Origin: JBCCMA01 sp045107005
Lineage (GTDB): Bacteria > Pseudomonadota > Gammaproteobacteria > Steroidobacterales > JBCCMA01
Direction: 5' to 3'
Assembly (NCBI GenBank): GCA_045107005.1
Contig: JBGCFP010000186.1
Coordinates: forward strand, 1-64,000
Length of the DNA: 64,000 nucleotides
Shown in pieces: positions 8,784-17,359 of this stretch. The stretch's first letter is position 1, and every line of letters begins with the position of its first letter. Both the position numbers and the translations under genes were made by a program. The notes beneath the pieces were generated by a model. That model was not told the origin of the DNA. It did no database searches and worked only from the letters and a program-made list of their open reading frames with translations.

Positions 8784-10601
8784 ATGCGCACTGCATTTCG
8801 CTGGCTGGTTAACCTGCTGGGCCTGTCATTGGTAGTGGCCATCGTGCTGGCTGTTAATGTGATCTGGTTTCGGCCGTTTTCGATCAATGCCTTCTACGAC
8901 AAAGTGTTTATCCAGTTTGCCCTGGACAATCCACAGCTGCTGAGCGGCATGCGCCTGCTGGAAAACATCGGCCTGCGCGGCCACAACGCCGAACTCAACG
9001 ACGTGTCGCCGGCCAAAAACGAAGCGGACGTCGAGTTTTTACAGCAGGCGCTGAACACGCTGAACGCCTACGACCGCGACAAGCTCGACGGTCAGGATGC
9101 GCTGTCTTTCGACATCCTTGATTTCTTCCTGCGCCGACAGGCAGAAGGCATCGATTTCCTGTGGCACGACTATCCCGTCAATCAAATCTCGGGCGCACAG
9201 GGCGATTTTCCGGATTTTATGGCGACCACGCATCACCTCGGCGACGCCAAAGACTGTGAGCATTACCGCGCACGTCTTGCCAAGGCCGACGTCTTTTTTG
9301 CCCAGGTCATCGAGCAACTGGAAGTGCGGGCCGCGCGCGACCTGGTGGCGCCACGCTTCGCCCTCGCCGGTGCCAAGCGCGATATCGACAAATTTTTGGA
9401 AGGCGCAGCACAGGACAATATCCTGTACACAAACTATCTCGAACGCGCCGAGAAGATGCCGCAGAAAGATCGGGACGCGTGCGTCGAACAAAAGGACGAA
9501 GTGGCGCGGCTAATCGATGAGGTGGTACGCCCAAGTTACGACTCACTGTCTTCCTATGTCGCGCTGTTGCTCGAAACCGCCACGACCGATCACGGCGTGT
9601 GGAAGTTGCCCAACGGCGCTGCCTACTACGCGTACAAACTGCGCGAGCACACGACCACCGATATCTCGGCTGACGAGGTACACGCGCTGGGGGTGGCTGA
9701 GGTCGCACGCATCAGCGCCGAAATGGACGCCGTTCTGGTTAGCGAGGGCTACATCGAAGGCACCGTCGGCGAACGCATGATCGTGCTGGCGTCCGAACCG
9801 CGCTTTAACTACCCGAACACCGACGAAGGCCGTGAGGCCGCGTTGGAGGAATACCGCTCGATCATCCGCGAAATCGAAGCGGGCATGGCCGACATGTTCG
9901 ATTTATCGATTGAGGCGCCCGTCGAAGTCCGCCGTATTCCAAAGTTTCGCGAAGCGGGTGCACCAGGTGCTTACTATCAAGGTCCCGCGCAGGACGGCAG
10001 TCGACCGGGTGTATTTTACGCCAATATGCGCGACATGAAAGAACTGCCGCGCTTCGGGATGCGTACGCTGAGTTATCACGAAGCGATCCCCGGCCACCAC
10101 TATCAGACGGCCCTGCAGACTGAACTCCAGGGCGTACCAATGTTTCGCCGGATGCTGGGCTTTACTGCGTTTTCGGAAGGCTGGGCACTCTACGCCGAGC
10201 GCCTGGCCTTTGAAAGCGGATTTCAAAGCGATCCGTTCGACAACCTGGGTCGCCTGCAGGACGAAATGCTGCGCGCCGTGCGACTGGTCGTTGACAGTGG
10301 CATGCATCACAAGCGTTGGACGCGCGAAGAAGCCATCGACTACATGGTGCGCTACACCGGTCAGGACCGCGCCAGCGTCACGACCGAAATCGAACGCTAT
10401 CTGGTCTGGCCCGGCCAAGCCACGGCCTACAAAATCGGGATGCTAAAGATTCTGGAGCTGCGCGAGCGCGCAAAAGTGGCACTGGGCGACGACTTTGATA
10501 TTCGGGCGTTTCATCGCGTGGTGCTTGGCAATGGCGACGTGCCGCTGTTCCTGCTCGAAGAACAGGTCGATGCTTACATTCGAAACAACGGCGGCGCCTG
10601 A
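8784..10601 (+). CDS. DUF885 peptidase-like protein
   Basis: 605 residues with an N-terminal hydrophobic segment (about residues 8-28) that may be a signal anchor. SYHEAIPGHHYQ at about residue 430 is the signature of DUF885 proteins and resembles an HExxH-type zinc site (HEAIPGH), with Glu-containing helices after it (FSEGWALYAERL). The family is thought to comprise metallopeptidase-like enzymes; substrates are mostly unknown. The C-terminal part, with AIDYMVRYTGQ and a QATAYKIGMLKILELR helix, is also typical. It is transcribed divergently from the MFS-acyltransferase gene, 93 bp away. A 10-bp stem hairpin covers its stop codon. Confidence 0.88.
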   Translation: MRTAFRWLVNLLGLSLVVAIVLAVNVIWFRPFSINAFYDKVFIQFALDNPQLLSGMRLLENIGLRGHNAELNDVSPAKNEADVEFLQQALNTLNAYDRDKLDGQDALSFDILDFFLRRQAEGIDFLWHDYPVNQISGAQGDFPDFMATTHHLGDAKDCEHYRARLAKADVFFAQVIEQLEVRAARDLVAPRFALAGAKRDIDKFLEGAAQDNILYTNYLERAEKMPQKDRDACVEQKDEVARLIDEVVRPSYDSLSSYVALLLETATTDHGVWKLPNGAAYYAYKLREHTTTDISADEVHALGVAEVARISAEMDAVLVSEGYIEGTVGERMIVLASEPRFNYPNTDEGREAALEEYRSIIREIEAGMADMFDLSIEAPVEVRRIPKFREAGAPGAYYQGPAQDGSRPGVFYANMRDMKELPRFGMRTLSYHEAIPGHHYQTALQTELQGVPMFRRMLGFTAFSEGWALYAERLAFESGFQSDPFDNLGRLQDEMLRAVRLVVDSGMHHKRWTREEAIDYMVRYTGQDRASVTTEIERYLVWPGQATAYKIGMLKILELRERAKVALGDDFDIRAFHRVVLGNGDVPLFLLEEQVDAYIRNNGGA

Positions 10602-10611
10602 GCGCCGCCGT
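10588..10611. terminator. GC-rich hairpin between convergent genes
   Basis: Perfect 10-bp stem (acggcggcgc / gcgccgccgt) with a 4-base loop that contains the TGA stop of the DUF885 gene. It lies between that gene and the convergent redoxin gene. No run of T follows on either strand, so it may only slow transcription or protect the mRNA end. Confidence 0.4.
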
Positions 10612-10623
10612 CAAGGCATCAGT

Positions 10624-11247
10624 CTATTTGTACTTGACCGAGCAACCGTAAGGCCGTGACGCCGACACGCTGAGTGCGTCACCAGCCGTCAACTCAGCCA
10701 TCGCCTGACTGACGTAGTTCGTCGCGCCTTTGATGTCGGCCGGGTTTGCCGTCGGCTTGTCGTCGATGCCACCGGCATAGAGCAACGTGCCGTCTTCATC
10801 GATCACGTACATGTGCGGCGTTGTGCGCGCGCCGTAGGAACGACCCACGTCACCCGATTCGTCAAACAGAACGGCCGCCGGCGTGGCGTCGCGATCTTCG
10901 CTCAGTGCATTGGCCTTCGCCGCGTCCACGTGGCCCTGTTTGCCCGGTGCGGACGAGATGATCGACAGCCAGACATAGCCCAAGTCCGCTGCTTCTTTTT
11001 GCAAAGCCTGCATGTTACCGCTGCCGTAATGTTTACGAACATAGGGACAATCGTGATTGGTCCACTCGAGAATAACGCGCTGGCCGCGCAACTCCGACAA
11101 GGTATAGCTCTCGCCGTCACTGCCAACCAACGTAAAGTCTGGTGCGGCCTTGCCCGCCTGCACGGCGGCGGCAGCACCAATGGAGCCACTGAGCATCAGC
11201 AAGGTTGCTGTGGCCACCCACAGTGATGAGAAGATTCGTCGGTTCAT
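10624..11247 (-). CDS. exported redoxin (AhpC/TSA-like) with single active Cys
   Basis: 207 residues with a signal peptide. The thioredoxin-fold core begins at GKAAPDFTLVGSDG. The active-site loop is NHDCPYVRKHYG, which has a lone Cys where classical thioredoxins have CxxC. This NHxCP(F/Y)V-K/R-KHY pattern is common in periplasmic redoxins of gammaproteobacteria. A second Cys lies near the C-terminus (PYGCSVKYK) and could act as resolving Cys or form a mixed disulfide. The gene starts 20 bp after the DsbD-like gene on the same strand, so the transmembrane reductase may be its electron source. The target (peroxide, thiol or sulfenic acid) is not shown. Confidence 0.85.
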   Translation of the reverse strand: MNRRIFSSLWVATATLLMLSGSIGAAAAVQAGKAAPDFTLVGSDGESYTLSELRGQRVILEWTNHDCPYVRKHYGSGNMQALQKEAADLGYVWLSIISSAPGKQGHVDAAKANALSEDRDATPAAVLFDESGDVGRSYGARTTPHMYVIDEDGTLLYAGGIDDKPTANPADIKGATNYVSQAMAELTAGDALSVSASRPYGCSVKYK

Positions 11248-11267
11248 GGATTTCTCCGGTACATGAG

Positions 11268-13292
11268 TTATCGGGCAATTGCATCAAGAACAATCGATTC
11301 GGTCAACAGCGGCGGTAGAACATTGGCGGGACCGTCGCCGTGGTAGACCACATACAACGGCACACCGCTGCGGCCGTGCTCCGTCAAAAACGCGGTGATG
11401 GCCGGATCGCGCGCAGTCCAGTCACCGGCCAGATACACCACTTCCTGCTGGTCGAACGCTTGTCGCACGGCGGCGGTCGCGAGGACGTTTTTTTCATTAA
11501 CCAGACAGGTCAGACACCAAGCCGCCGTTTGGTTCACGAATACGGTCTTCCCCGCCTGGCGGGCCGCTGCGACTCGCTCCGCCGAAAACGCCGTCTTGGG
11601 CGACTCGGCGGCAACGCTCACCGAGCGCGCACCAACCACCAGCACGAACGCGCCAATGGCGACGAGCAGTCCGCTGCCCAGCGCAACACGTGTCTGGCTT
11701 GCACGCCCCACCAGCCACACGGCGAACCCCAACAGCAGCGCCGCCGCCAGCAGGCGCAGAACACCGTCAGCGCCTGACTGCAGTGCGAGCACCCATGCGA
11801 GCCATACGGCGGCGGCAAACATCGGGAAAGCAAGAAACTGTTTGAGCGTTTCCATCCATCGCCCGGGACGCGGCAGACGTTGCGCCAGGGCTGGAACGAG
11901 CGCGAGCAACAGGAACGGCAACGCCAGGCCAACGCCCAGGCTGAGCAGCACCAGCATCGCCACCGGCGCCGACTGAGTGAGCGCGTAGCCAAGCGCCGCC
12001 CCCATGAACGGCGCCGTGCACGGTGTCGCGACCACGGCCGCCAGCGCGCCGGTGAAAAATGCGCCAACCGCGCCGCGCTTCTGCGTCAGGCTCGCGCCAA
12101 CGCCCATGAACCGGCCACCAATCTCGAAGGCGCCCAGAAGATTCAACCCGATCGCAAACATCAGCAACGCCAGCACGCCGACGACCGGCGGCGACTGCAG
12201 CTGGAAACCCCAGCCAATGGCTTGGCCGCTGTTACGCAACGTCAGCAATATGACGCCAAGCAACGCGAAGAAACTCAGCACGCCGGCCGTATACGCTAAC
12301 CCTTCAACCCGTTGCGCGCGCGGATTGGTGTGGTCACCGACCAAGTGCAGTGCCTTCATCGACAACACCGGAAACACGCACGGCATCAGATTCAAAATGA
12401 CGCCCCCCAGCAGCGCAAACAGCACCGCCCCCGCCAACGACATGGCAGGTGCTGCCGGCGCAGTCGTGGCGGCGAACTGTGCAACAATCTGCCACGCGCG
12501 CGGCGACGCCCCTGGCGCCCGATCCACCAACACGCCGGCAAAGTCACTGGCGGCTGGGCTAGCGCCGGGCGTAAGCGCAAGCACCGGGCCATCGTCAGTC
12601 GTAACGATCGACTGGGAAGCAGAAGGCTCCACCACTCCCCATTCGGCGGGAAAGAAATAGGGATCCGCTAACGCGGGCAGCGTATTGAGGGCAAGCATTA
12701 GCCCGTCGCCTTCGGTGCGCGCACTGACCGTCAGCGCTTGCGCCGGCAGTTGGGCGCGCGCGGCGGCGAAGTCGGCGTCGTGTAGGGCATGGATAGGGAC
12801 GGGCTCCGGCGTTACCGGAATCGACACCGTCAGCTGCGCCGTTTCGGGAATGCAAATTTCCTCGCACACCAGCCACGTCGCATTGGCGACGAAGGACAAG
12901 TCGTTGCCGGGCGTCACGCCCTGCGCCAGACTCACCGGGATCAGGTGATAGGCCACGCCTTCATAGCCAAAATTCACGAAGCCGCCAAAAGGAATCGCCG
13001 ACGGCGCGGGCCACTCCATCGGACCAACGGTCACGCCGTCGGGCAAGACCCAGTCGATTCGAGTGGCTTCCCCCGAGTCGCCCGGGTTGGCCCAGTAGGT
13101 GTGCCAGCCGTCGCGAATATCGAGCTTGAGCAACGCATGAGTGGACGCACCTGGCCACAACGTGGCGTGCTCGAGCAGCAGCGACGCGCGCACGTTCGGC
13201 GTCGTGGCCGTCGACGCACCGCCCAAGCATGGTGCACACAGCACCAACAGCAGCGTCCACAGCGGACTGACTCTTTTTGCTCGTCGTTTCAA
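11268..13292 (-). CDS. DsbD/ScsB-type transmembrane thiol:disulfide reductase
   Basis: About 674 residues from a TTG at 13292, chosen because GGGAA lies 8 bases upstream and a signal peptide (RVSPLWTLLLVLCAPCLG) follows at once. Longer readings run antisense into the gene at 13436. Order of parts: a periplasmic N-terminal domain with WHTYWANPGDSG and a Cys pair in WLVCEEICIPE; about eight membrane segments with LMPCVFPVLSMK and a second Cys at ATPCTAPFMG; and a C-terminal thioredoxin domain with AAWCLTCLVNE (CxxC as CLTC). It passes electrons from cytoplasmic thioredoxin to periplasmic thiols. Co-transcription with the redoxin 20 bp downstream is likely. The closest subfamily is ScsB-like, judged from the N-terminal domain. 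Confidence 0.88.
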   Translation of the reverse strand: MKRRAKRVSPLWTLLLVLCAPCLGGASTATTPNVRASLLLEHATLWPGASTHALLKLDIRDGWHTYWANPGDSGEATRIDWVLPDGVTVGPMEWPAPSAIPFGGFVNFGYEGVAYHLIPVSLAQGVTPGNDLSFVANATWLVCEEICIPETAQLTVSIPVTPEPVPIHALHDADFAAARAQLPAQALTVSARTEGDGLMLALNTLPALADPYFFPAEWGVVEPSASQSIVTTDDGPVLALTPGASPAASDFAGVLVDRAPGASPRAWQIVAQFAATTAPAAPAMSLAGAVLFALLGGVILNLMPCVFPVLSMKALHLVGDHTNPRAQRVEGLAYTAGVLSFFALLGVILLTLRNSGQAIGWGFQLQSPPVVGVLALLMFAIGLNLLGAFEIGGRFMGVGASLTQKRGAVGAFFTGALAAVVATPCTAPFMGAALGYALTQSAPVAMLVLLSLGVGLALPFLLLALVPALAQRLPRPGRWMETLKQFLAFPMFAAAVWLAWVLALQSGADGVLRLLAAALLLGFAVWLVGRASQTRVALGSGLLVAIGAFVLVVGARSVSVAAESPKTAFSAERVAAARQAGKTVFVNQTAAWCLTCLVNEKNVLATAAVRQAFDQQEVVYLAGDWTARDPAITAFLTEHGRSGVPLYVVYHGDGPANVLPPLLTESIVLDAIAR

Positions 13293-13435
13293 GACTGTCG
13301 TTCCCGGTATCGTCTCTGACGCAGACCGCAAAGAATACCTGAAGTTTCGCGACGCTCGGGTAGATGTTGTCTGCGAATCAGCTATGGTCAATGTAGGCCT
13401 GTGAAAAACACTTTCAATCGAAAAGGATGCCGTAG

Positions 13436-14248
13436 ATGAACATAAACTTCGACAAAGTCCCCAAGTACATTCGCGACGAGCTGGACAAAGGTTCACGGCA
13501 GATCGCACGCGGCCGCACCGGCAAGCGCGTACGCCAGGTGCAGGAGTGGCTGCGCTATCACAACTGTCGCACCAGTATCGACGGTGATTTTGGCCCGGCG
13601 ACGGCGGCATGCGTTCGCGACTTTCAAACTAAAAAGCGGCTGCGGGTCAGCGGCATCGTCGACAACAAGACCTGGAACGCGCTGGTGGAACCCATGCGTC
13701 TGACCCTGCAACCTCCCAGGAACATTGAACGATTGTCACCGCCACAGGCCATTCGACGTGTCGCCAAGCAACATCTGAAGCAGCACCCGATTGAAATCGG
13801 CGGGGAGAATCGCGGACCCTGGGTGCGGCTCTACTGCCAGGGCAATGACGGGCGCGCCTGGGCGTGGTGCGCAGGCTTCACGTCGCTGATTATGCTGCAG
13901 GCGTATTTTTACCTGGGTCGCAAAGCGCCACTGCGCGGCTCAGTGTCCTGTGACTCGTTGGCGGCGCAGGCCAAAGAAGCCGGTCTGTTCGTGTCGGAGC
14001 GGGACATCACCAGCGGGCGTGTGGACTGGCGTGACTTTCAAGGCTGCTGCCTGTTTCTCAAACGCCGCACAGCGACCGACTGGGTACACGCCGGCTACGC
14101 ACTGGATGCCACCGGACCGATAAGAGAAACGGTATTCAATACGATCGAAGGCAATACCAACGACGAAGGCAGTCGAGACGGGTTCGAAGCGTGCGAGCGC
14201 ACGCGCGGTGTGGTCGGCAGTCACTATGATTTTGTGGCTCTGGCCTGA
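13436..14248 (+). CDS. peptidoglycan-binding, CHAP-like amidase protein
   Basis: 270 residues without a signal peptide. Residues about 20-85 form a PG_binding_1 module (GKRVRQVQEWLRYHNC, IDGDFGPATAACVRDFQ, VDNKTWNAL). The second half resembles CHAP/NlpC-like Cys hydrolases: WAWCAGFTS supplies a candidate nucleophile Cys, DWVHAGYAL a His, and TIEGNTND the usual Asn/Gly strand. It probably cleaves peptide bonds of peptidoglycan. The lack of a signal leaves export unexplained; holin-type or other export, or a cytoplasmic role, are open. GAAAAGGATGCC precedes the ATG. It diverges from the DsbD-like gene by about 143 bp. No phage genes lie nearby. Confidence 0.8.
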   Translation: MNINFDKVPKYIRDELDKGSRQIARGRTGKRVRQVQEWLRYHNCRTSIDGDFGPATAACVRDFQTKKRLRVSGIVDNKTWNALVEPMRLTLQPPRNIERLSPPQAIRRVAKQHLKQHPIEIGGENRGPWVRLYCQGNDGRAWAWCAGFTSLIMLQAYFYLGRKAPLRGSVSCDSLAAQAKEAGLFVSERDITSGRVDWRDFQGCCLFLKRRTATDWVHAGYALDATGPIRETVFNTIEGNTNDEGSRDGFEACERTRGVVGSHYDFVALA

Positions 14249-14263
14249 GCACATCAGAATCAA

Positions 14264-14303
14264 GGGGTCAGAGTCAGTGTTTGGAAAAACTCTCTCTGAC
14301 CCC
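14264..14303. repeat. GGGGTCAGAG palindrome
   Basis: Perfect inverted repeat of 10 bp: ggggtcagag at 14264-14273 and ctctgacccc at 14294-14303, with a 20-base loop. It lies in the 85-bp gap between two convergent genes. It has no T tract. Motifs of this kind are scattered in many gammaproteobacterial genomes and are often linked to REP-type or REP-associated transposase elements; that link is inference here, as only one copy is seen in this window. Confidence 0.55.
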
Positions 14304-14333
14304 GGGGTCTTGAATCACTGGTTCGGCGGCGGG

Positions 14334-15254
14334 TCAGTCGCGAGTGCGGTTGCGGACGTTGCCACTTAGCGTCGAGATGCTGACGTCAGCACTCCCTTCG
14401 CCGGTGCTGGCGCGCAGTCGTCGGCCGGGGCCGAATCGACTGGTGCGCTCCGCTTCAATACCGAAGAATTCGTCGATGTCTCCGCTGTGCGTTTCCACAC
14501 GCACCGTGGCATCAATCACACCGTCGAACTCGACGCTGACGTCTCCGCTGACCGTTTCCATTTCCAATCGACCACTCGAGGCCAGTCGAAGGCGCAGATC
14601 GATGTCGCCCGAAACGGATTCAAATTCACCGTCACGCAGTCGCGAGTCACGAATTTTGATATCGCCGCTCACCGTTTCCGATTCCAGGTCGCCGCGAAAA
14701 CCAAGCAGCTCGATATCGCCGCTCACTGATTCCAGTTGCGCCTCGATCGAGACGTCGCGTCCGCGCGCCTCAATGCTGCCACTAATACTTTTGACGCTGG
14801 CTTCGACTTCGCTCAGCGTGAGTTCGATTTCGCCGCTGACGCTCTTAACCTGCTGCGCGCCGGTGTGATCACTAATGTCGATGTCCGCGCTGGTGGTGTC
14901 GACTTCAAGCTGGGAGAGACGCGGAACACGAATGGTCAAATCCGCATCCTTGTCTTCGCTACTCCAGTTCCACCGTTTTTCGCGTTTGTGGTGGTCCTTG
15001 TGCACCACTTCAATAACGATGTTACGCCCGTCCGAATCAACATCAACGCGGTCGACGCCTTCCGACAACTCACCGCTGACTTCGACTTCGCTGCGGTCCC
15101 AGCCCGAGACGGTGACGCTGCCGGCAATGTTCGAAATACTGACGCGACCATCCGGCCGCATGCTGACGCGCTCGTCCACGGCGCGTTCAGCCCAGGCCGA
15201 ACAGCAGACAAACGTTGCCAGTGACGTAATTAAAAGAGTTTGTTTAATAGTCAT
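14334..15254 (-). CDS. DUF4097 family beta-strand repeat protein, exported
   Basis: 306 residues with a signal peptide (MTIKQTLLITSLATFVCCSAWA). The mature part has about ten short beta-strand repeats built on ESVSGDIEL-like units (for example QVKSVSGEIELTLSE, LESVSGDIELLG, METVSGDVSVEF). This is the DUF4097 beta-helix pattern of putative adhesin-like or envelope proteins. The ATG overlaps the TGA of the anti-sigma gene by 4 bp (positions 15251-15254), so translation is coupled to it. The position suggests that the protein is either the sensor ligand or the output of the sigma/anti-sigma pair. No catalytic residues are visible. Confidence 0.88.
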   Translation of the reverse strand: MTIKQTLLITSLATFVCCSAWAERAVDERVSMRPDGRVSISNIAGSVTVSGWDRSEVEVSGELSEGVDRVDVDSDGRNIVIEVVHKDHHKREKRWNWSSEDKDADLTIRVPRLSQLEVDTTSADIDISDHTGAQQVKSVSGEIELTLSEVEASVKSISGSIEARGRDVSIEAQLESVSGDIELLGFRGDLESETVSGDIKIRDSRLRDGEFESVSGDIDLRLRLASSGRLEMETVSGDVSVEFDGVIDATVRVETHSGDIDEFFGIEAERTSRFGPGRRLRASTGEGSADVSISTLSGNVRNRTRD

Positions 15255-15799
15255 AGCTCTTGTTCCGGTGGCGTCATCGCGCCAATTTTGCTGATAAGGT
15301 CAATTTCCTGCTGATAGGTGCCCGCCAGCAGTCGGTGCAACGCGAGGTTGCCGGGGTCTTCGGCCAGCGCTTCGTGAATCTGCGCAAGGCTCTCGTGAAT
15401 CTGCGTGAGACTCTGCTCGACCAATTGCCGCGTTTTCGGCGGCAACTGCTCAAGGCCGGTTTCGTAGCCGTCGCTAAGGCGGTTCCGCGTCCGCCGGATT
15501 TCCGGCACCCACGGTGCCGGTTGCTCCAGCACGATTACTGTCTCCGCCGCCACGGTGGCAGCGCTCTGTGGCACCGGCGCCTGACTGCGCAACGGTTCGA
15601 TTGCCACCGCCGCCATCAACGTCGCGGCAATGCCGGCGACAAACGGCCACACGCGCGAACGTGACCAGTGGTCATCGCGCTGCCCCGCTTGGTCAAGGCG
15701 CGCTTCAATTTGCGGCCATAAATCGTGGGGTGGCGCCACGTCATTGGGCAGCTCGCGCGCGCTGCGATCCAGCCATTCATCAAACGCTTCTGTGCTCAT
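15251..15799 (-). CDS. anti-sigma factor (membrane-anchored)
   Basis: 182 residues from an ATG at 15799 that overlaps the TGA of the sigma gene as ATGA. A longer frame upstream exists but would start inside the sigma gene. The N-terminus (MSTEAFDEWLDRSARELPN, LWPQIEARL) is a cytoplasmic helix pair. One membrane segment follows (VWPFVAGIAATLMAAVAIE, about residues 50-70). The outer part has a coiled-coil-like Gln/Glu-rich helix with a repeated TQIHESLAQIHEALAE. There is no HxxxCxxC zinc motif. The role is inferred mainly from its place directly after an ECF sigma gene and from its topology. Confidence 0.8.
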   Translation of the reverse strand: MSTEAFDEWLDRSARELPNDVAPPHDLWPQIEARLDQAGQRDDHWSRSRVWPFVAGIAATLMAAVAIEPLRSQAPVPQSAATVAAETVIVLEQPAPWVPEIRRTRNRLSDGYETGLEQLPPKTRQLVEQSLTQIHESLAQIHEALAEDPGNLALHRLLAGTYQQEIDLISKIGAMTPPEQEL

Positions 15800-16362
15800 C
15801 GATCCAGTCGCTCTTTTAAAAGTCGTCGTGCGCGATGCAGCTGTGCCTTGCACGTGCCCACCGCCACACCGAGAAAATTCGAAGTTTCTTCATAGCTGTA
15901 GCCATTAACCGCGCACAGCACAAACACGTCGCGCGCGCCTTGCGGCAGACTGCCGACGGCGTATTCCAAATCCATTTGGGATGCGGGTTTCGAGCTCACC
16001 GGATCAGCCGTCACGTCGACAGCCCAATCCTGGCCGACCGCCTCGAGGTGCCGTTTCTGCGCCTGCCCGCGTCGACGCAACATTAAGACCTGGTTGACCG
16101 CGATGCGATGCAGCCAGGTGCCAAACCCGCTCTCGCCCTTGAAGCCCTGCAGGTTTTTCCAGGCTTGCACGAATGTTTCCTGGGTACAGTCTTCCGCCGT
16201 ACCGGTGTCGCTGAGCATACGCAGACACAACCCGTAAACATTGCCGCAATGCCGACGATACAACGTCTCGAACGCCTGTGTATCCCGCTCGCGCGCGAGC
16301 TGCAAAAGTTCGCTCTCCTGCTGTGCGTTCGCGCTCAAGGTGGATACTACTCCCAGACTCAT
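15796..16362 (-). CDS. ECF RNA polymerase sigma factor
   Basis: 188 residues with both sigma-70 regions. Region 2 reads FETLYRRHCGNVYGLCLRM ... AEDCTQETFVQAWKNL, and region 4 reads LPQGARDVFVLCAVNGYSYEETSNFLGVAVGTCKAQLHRARRLL. It directs RNA polymerase to a small regulon and is probably held by the anti-sigma factor coded 4 bp back in overlap. The 104-bp upstream gap holds GAACTT on this strand (complement of 16452-16457), which resembles an ECF -35 element, but no firm -10 was found; self-activation is therefore only a suggestion. It is first of a three-gene overlapping operon ending with the DUF4097 protein. Confidence 0.92.
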   Translation of the reverse strand: MSLGVVSTLSANAQQESELLQLARERDTQAFETLYRRHCGNVYGLCLRMLSDTGTAEDCTQETFVQAWKNLQGFKGESGFGTWLHRIAVNQVLMLRRRGQAQKRHLEAVGQDWAVDVTADPVSSKPASQMDLEYAVGSLPQGARDVFVLCAVNGYSYEETSNFLGVAVGTCKAQLHRARRLLKERLDR

Positions 16363-16466
16363 GGCTCGTGGCGACCCTCGCGACGGCCCCGTGCCGCGCT
16401 ACTGGTACTTGGACGCGCCAAGGCGGCGCAAGGTTTAAGCAAGTGCCGAGAAAGTTCTAGCCCGAC

Positions 16467-17255
16467 CTAGTCACGCCGGCGCGCGCACGCAGACATTATG
16501 TCGTACGAAACGCTATCCAGTTCCCCACTGAAGCAGCCGTCGCGCAAATACGCGCGCGTCTCAAAGACGACTTCGGGTGCGTTCATGATAAAGCTGTGGG
16601 CGCGATGCACGGTGGCAAAGTCCTGCATACCGGCAAGCCGCGCGCTGCGCTCGGTGACCGTCCCGTCGTTCGGCCCTTTGAGCAAAAACGTGCCAAGCGG
16701 ATGCACCGATCGATCGCCAGCCAGAATACCCAGGTCGAAAGTTGCCGGGCCGAGCCGGTTTGGAAAGCTCAAAGGGTGCGTGCCCAGGTCAGCCCCGGTG
16801 GGGCCAAGAACAGCGCGCAGAAAACCACTGCGCTGAACCACGTCGGACAACTCGCTGCCGCCGTTCGGCGGGGCCAGCATGACGACGCGACCGGAAATGA
16901 CGTCGCGGCGCTCGCGCACGACGGCGCGCAGCAGTATGCCACCGAGGGAATGCGTCACGGCGTGCACCACCGTGTCCGACACCGTGCACGCGTCGATGGC
17001 CGCTGAGACGCGACGTACGAGTTCCTGTGGCCCGTGTCGCGTCGACGGGTAGTCGACGTGGCACAAACGATAGCCGTCGGCGTGCAGCGCATCGCCAATG
17101 GCCTGCAGCGACGTCGCACCGCGCCCAAGTCCATGAATCAGCAGCACGGTCTCGGCACCAGGCGACCCGGCGTCGACGATCCGCACGGCGGGCGCAGCAC
17201 AACCGACCTGCGCGAGCGCGAACGTCAGCATTAACGCGGGAAGAATACGTGCCAT
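16467..17255 (-). CDS. exported alpha/beta hydrolase, lipase-like
   Basis: 262 residues with a signal peptide that ends near VGCAAP; the LAQVGC sequence could be a lipobox, making this a lipoprotein. The mature part has VLLIHGLGRG (oxyanion loop), VTHSLGGILL (nucleophile elbow with Ser in THSLGG), and a late HSFIMNAPEV with a plausible catalytic His. It is of lipase/acyltransferase type with unknown substrate. It stands alone between the ECF sigma gene (different promoter region, same strand) and the gene at 17360. The THS variant also appears in the lipase-like gene at 4063, but the two proteins are otherwise not similar by eye. Confidence 0.83.
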   Translation of the reverse strand: MARILPALMLTFALAQVGCAAPAVRIVDAGSPGAETVLLIHGLGRGATSLQAIGDALHADGYRLCHVDYPSTRHGPQELVRRVSAAIDACTVSDTVVHAVTHSLGGILLRAVVRERRDVISGRVVMLAPPNGGSELSDVVQRSGFLRAVLGPTGADLGTHPLSFPNRLGPATFDLGILAGDRSVHPLGTFLLKGPNDGTVTERSARLAGMQDFATVHRAHSFIMNAPEVVFETRAYLRDGCFSGELDSVSYDIMSACARRRD

Positions 17256-17359
17256 TGCTCTGGATTGCGGTAACCGGAAACCACGTCATTGTGCAACGAA
17301 AAGCGGCGCAAGTCGCTGCCGATTCTCGATGATCGCCCGGGAGCGGGGGTGATTAGCGA

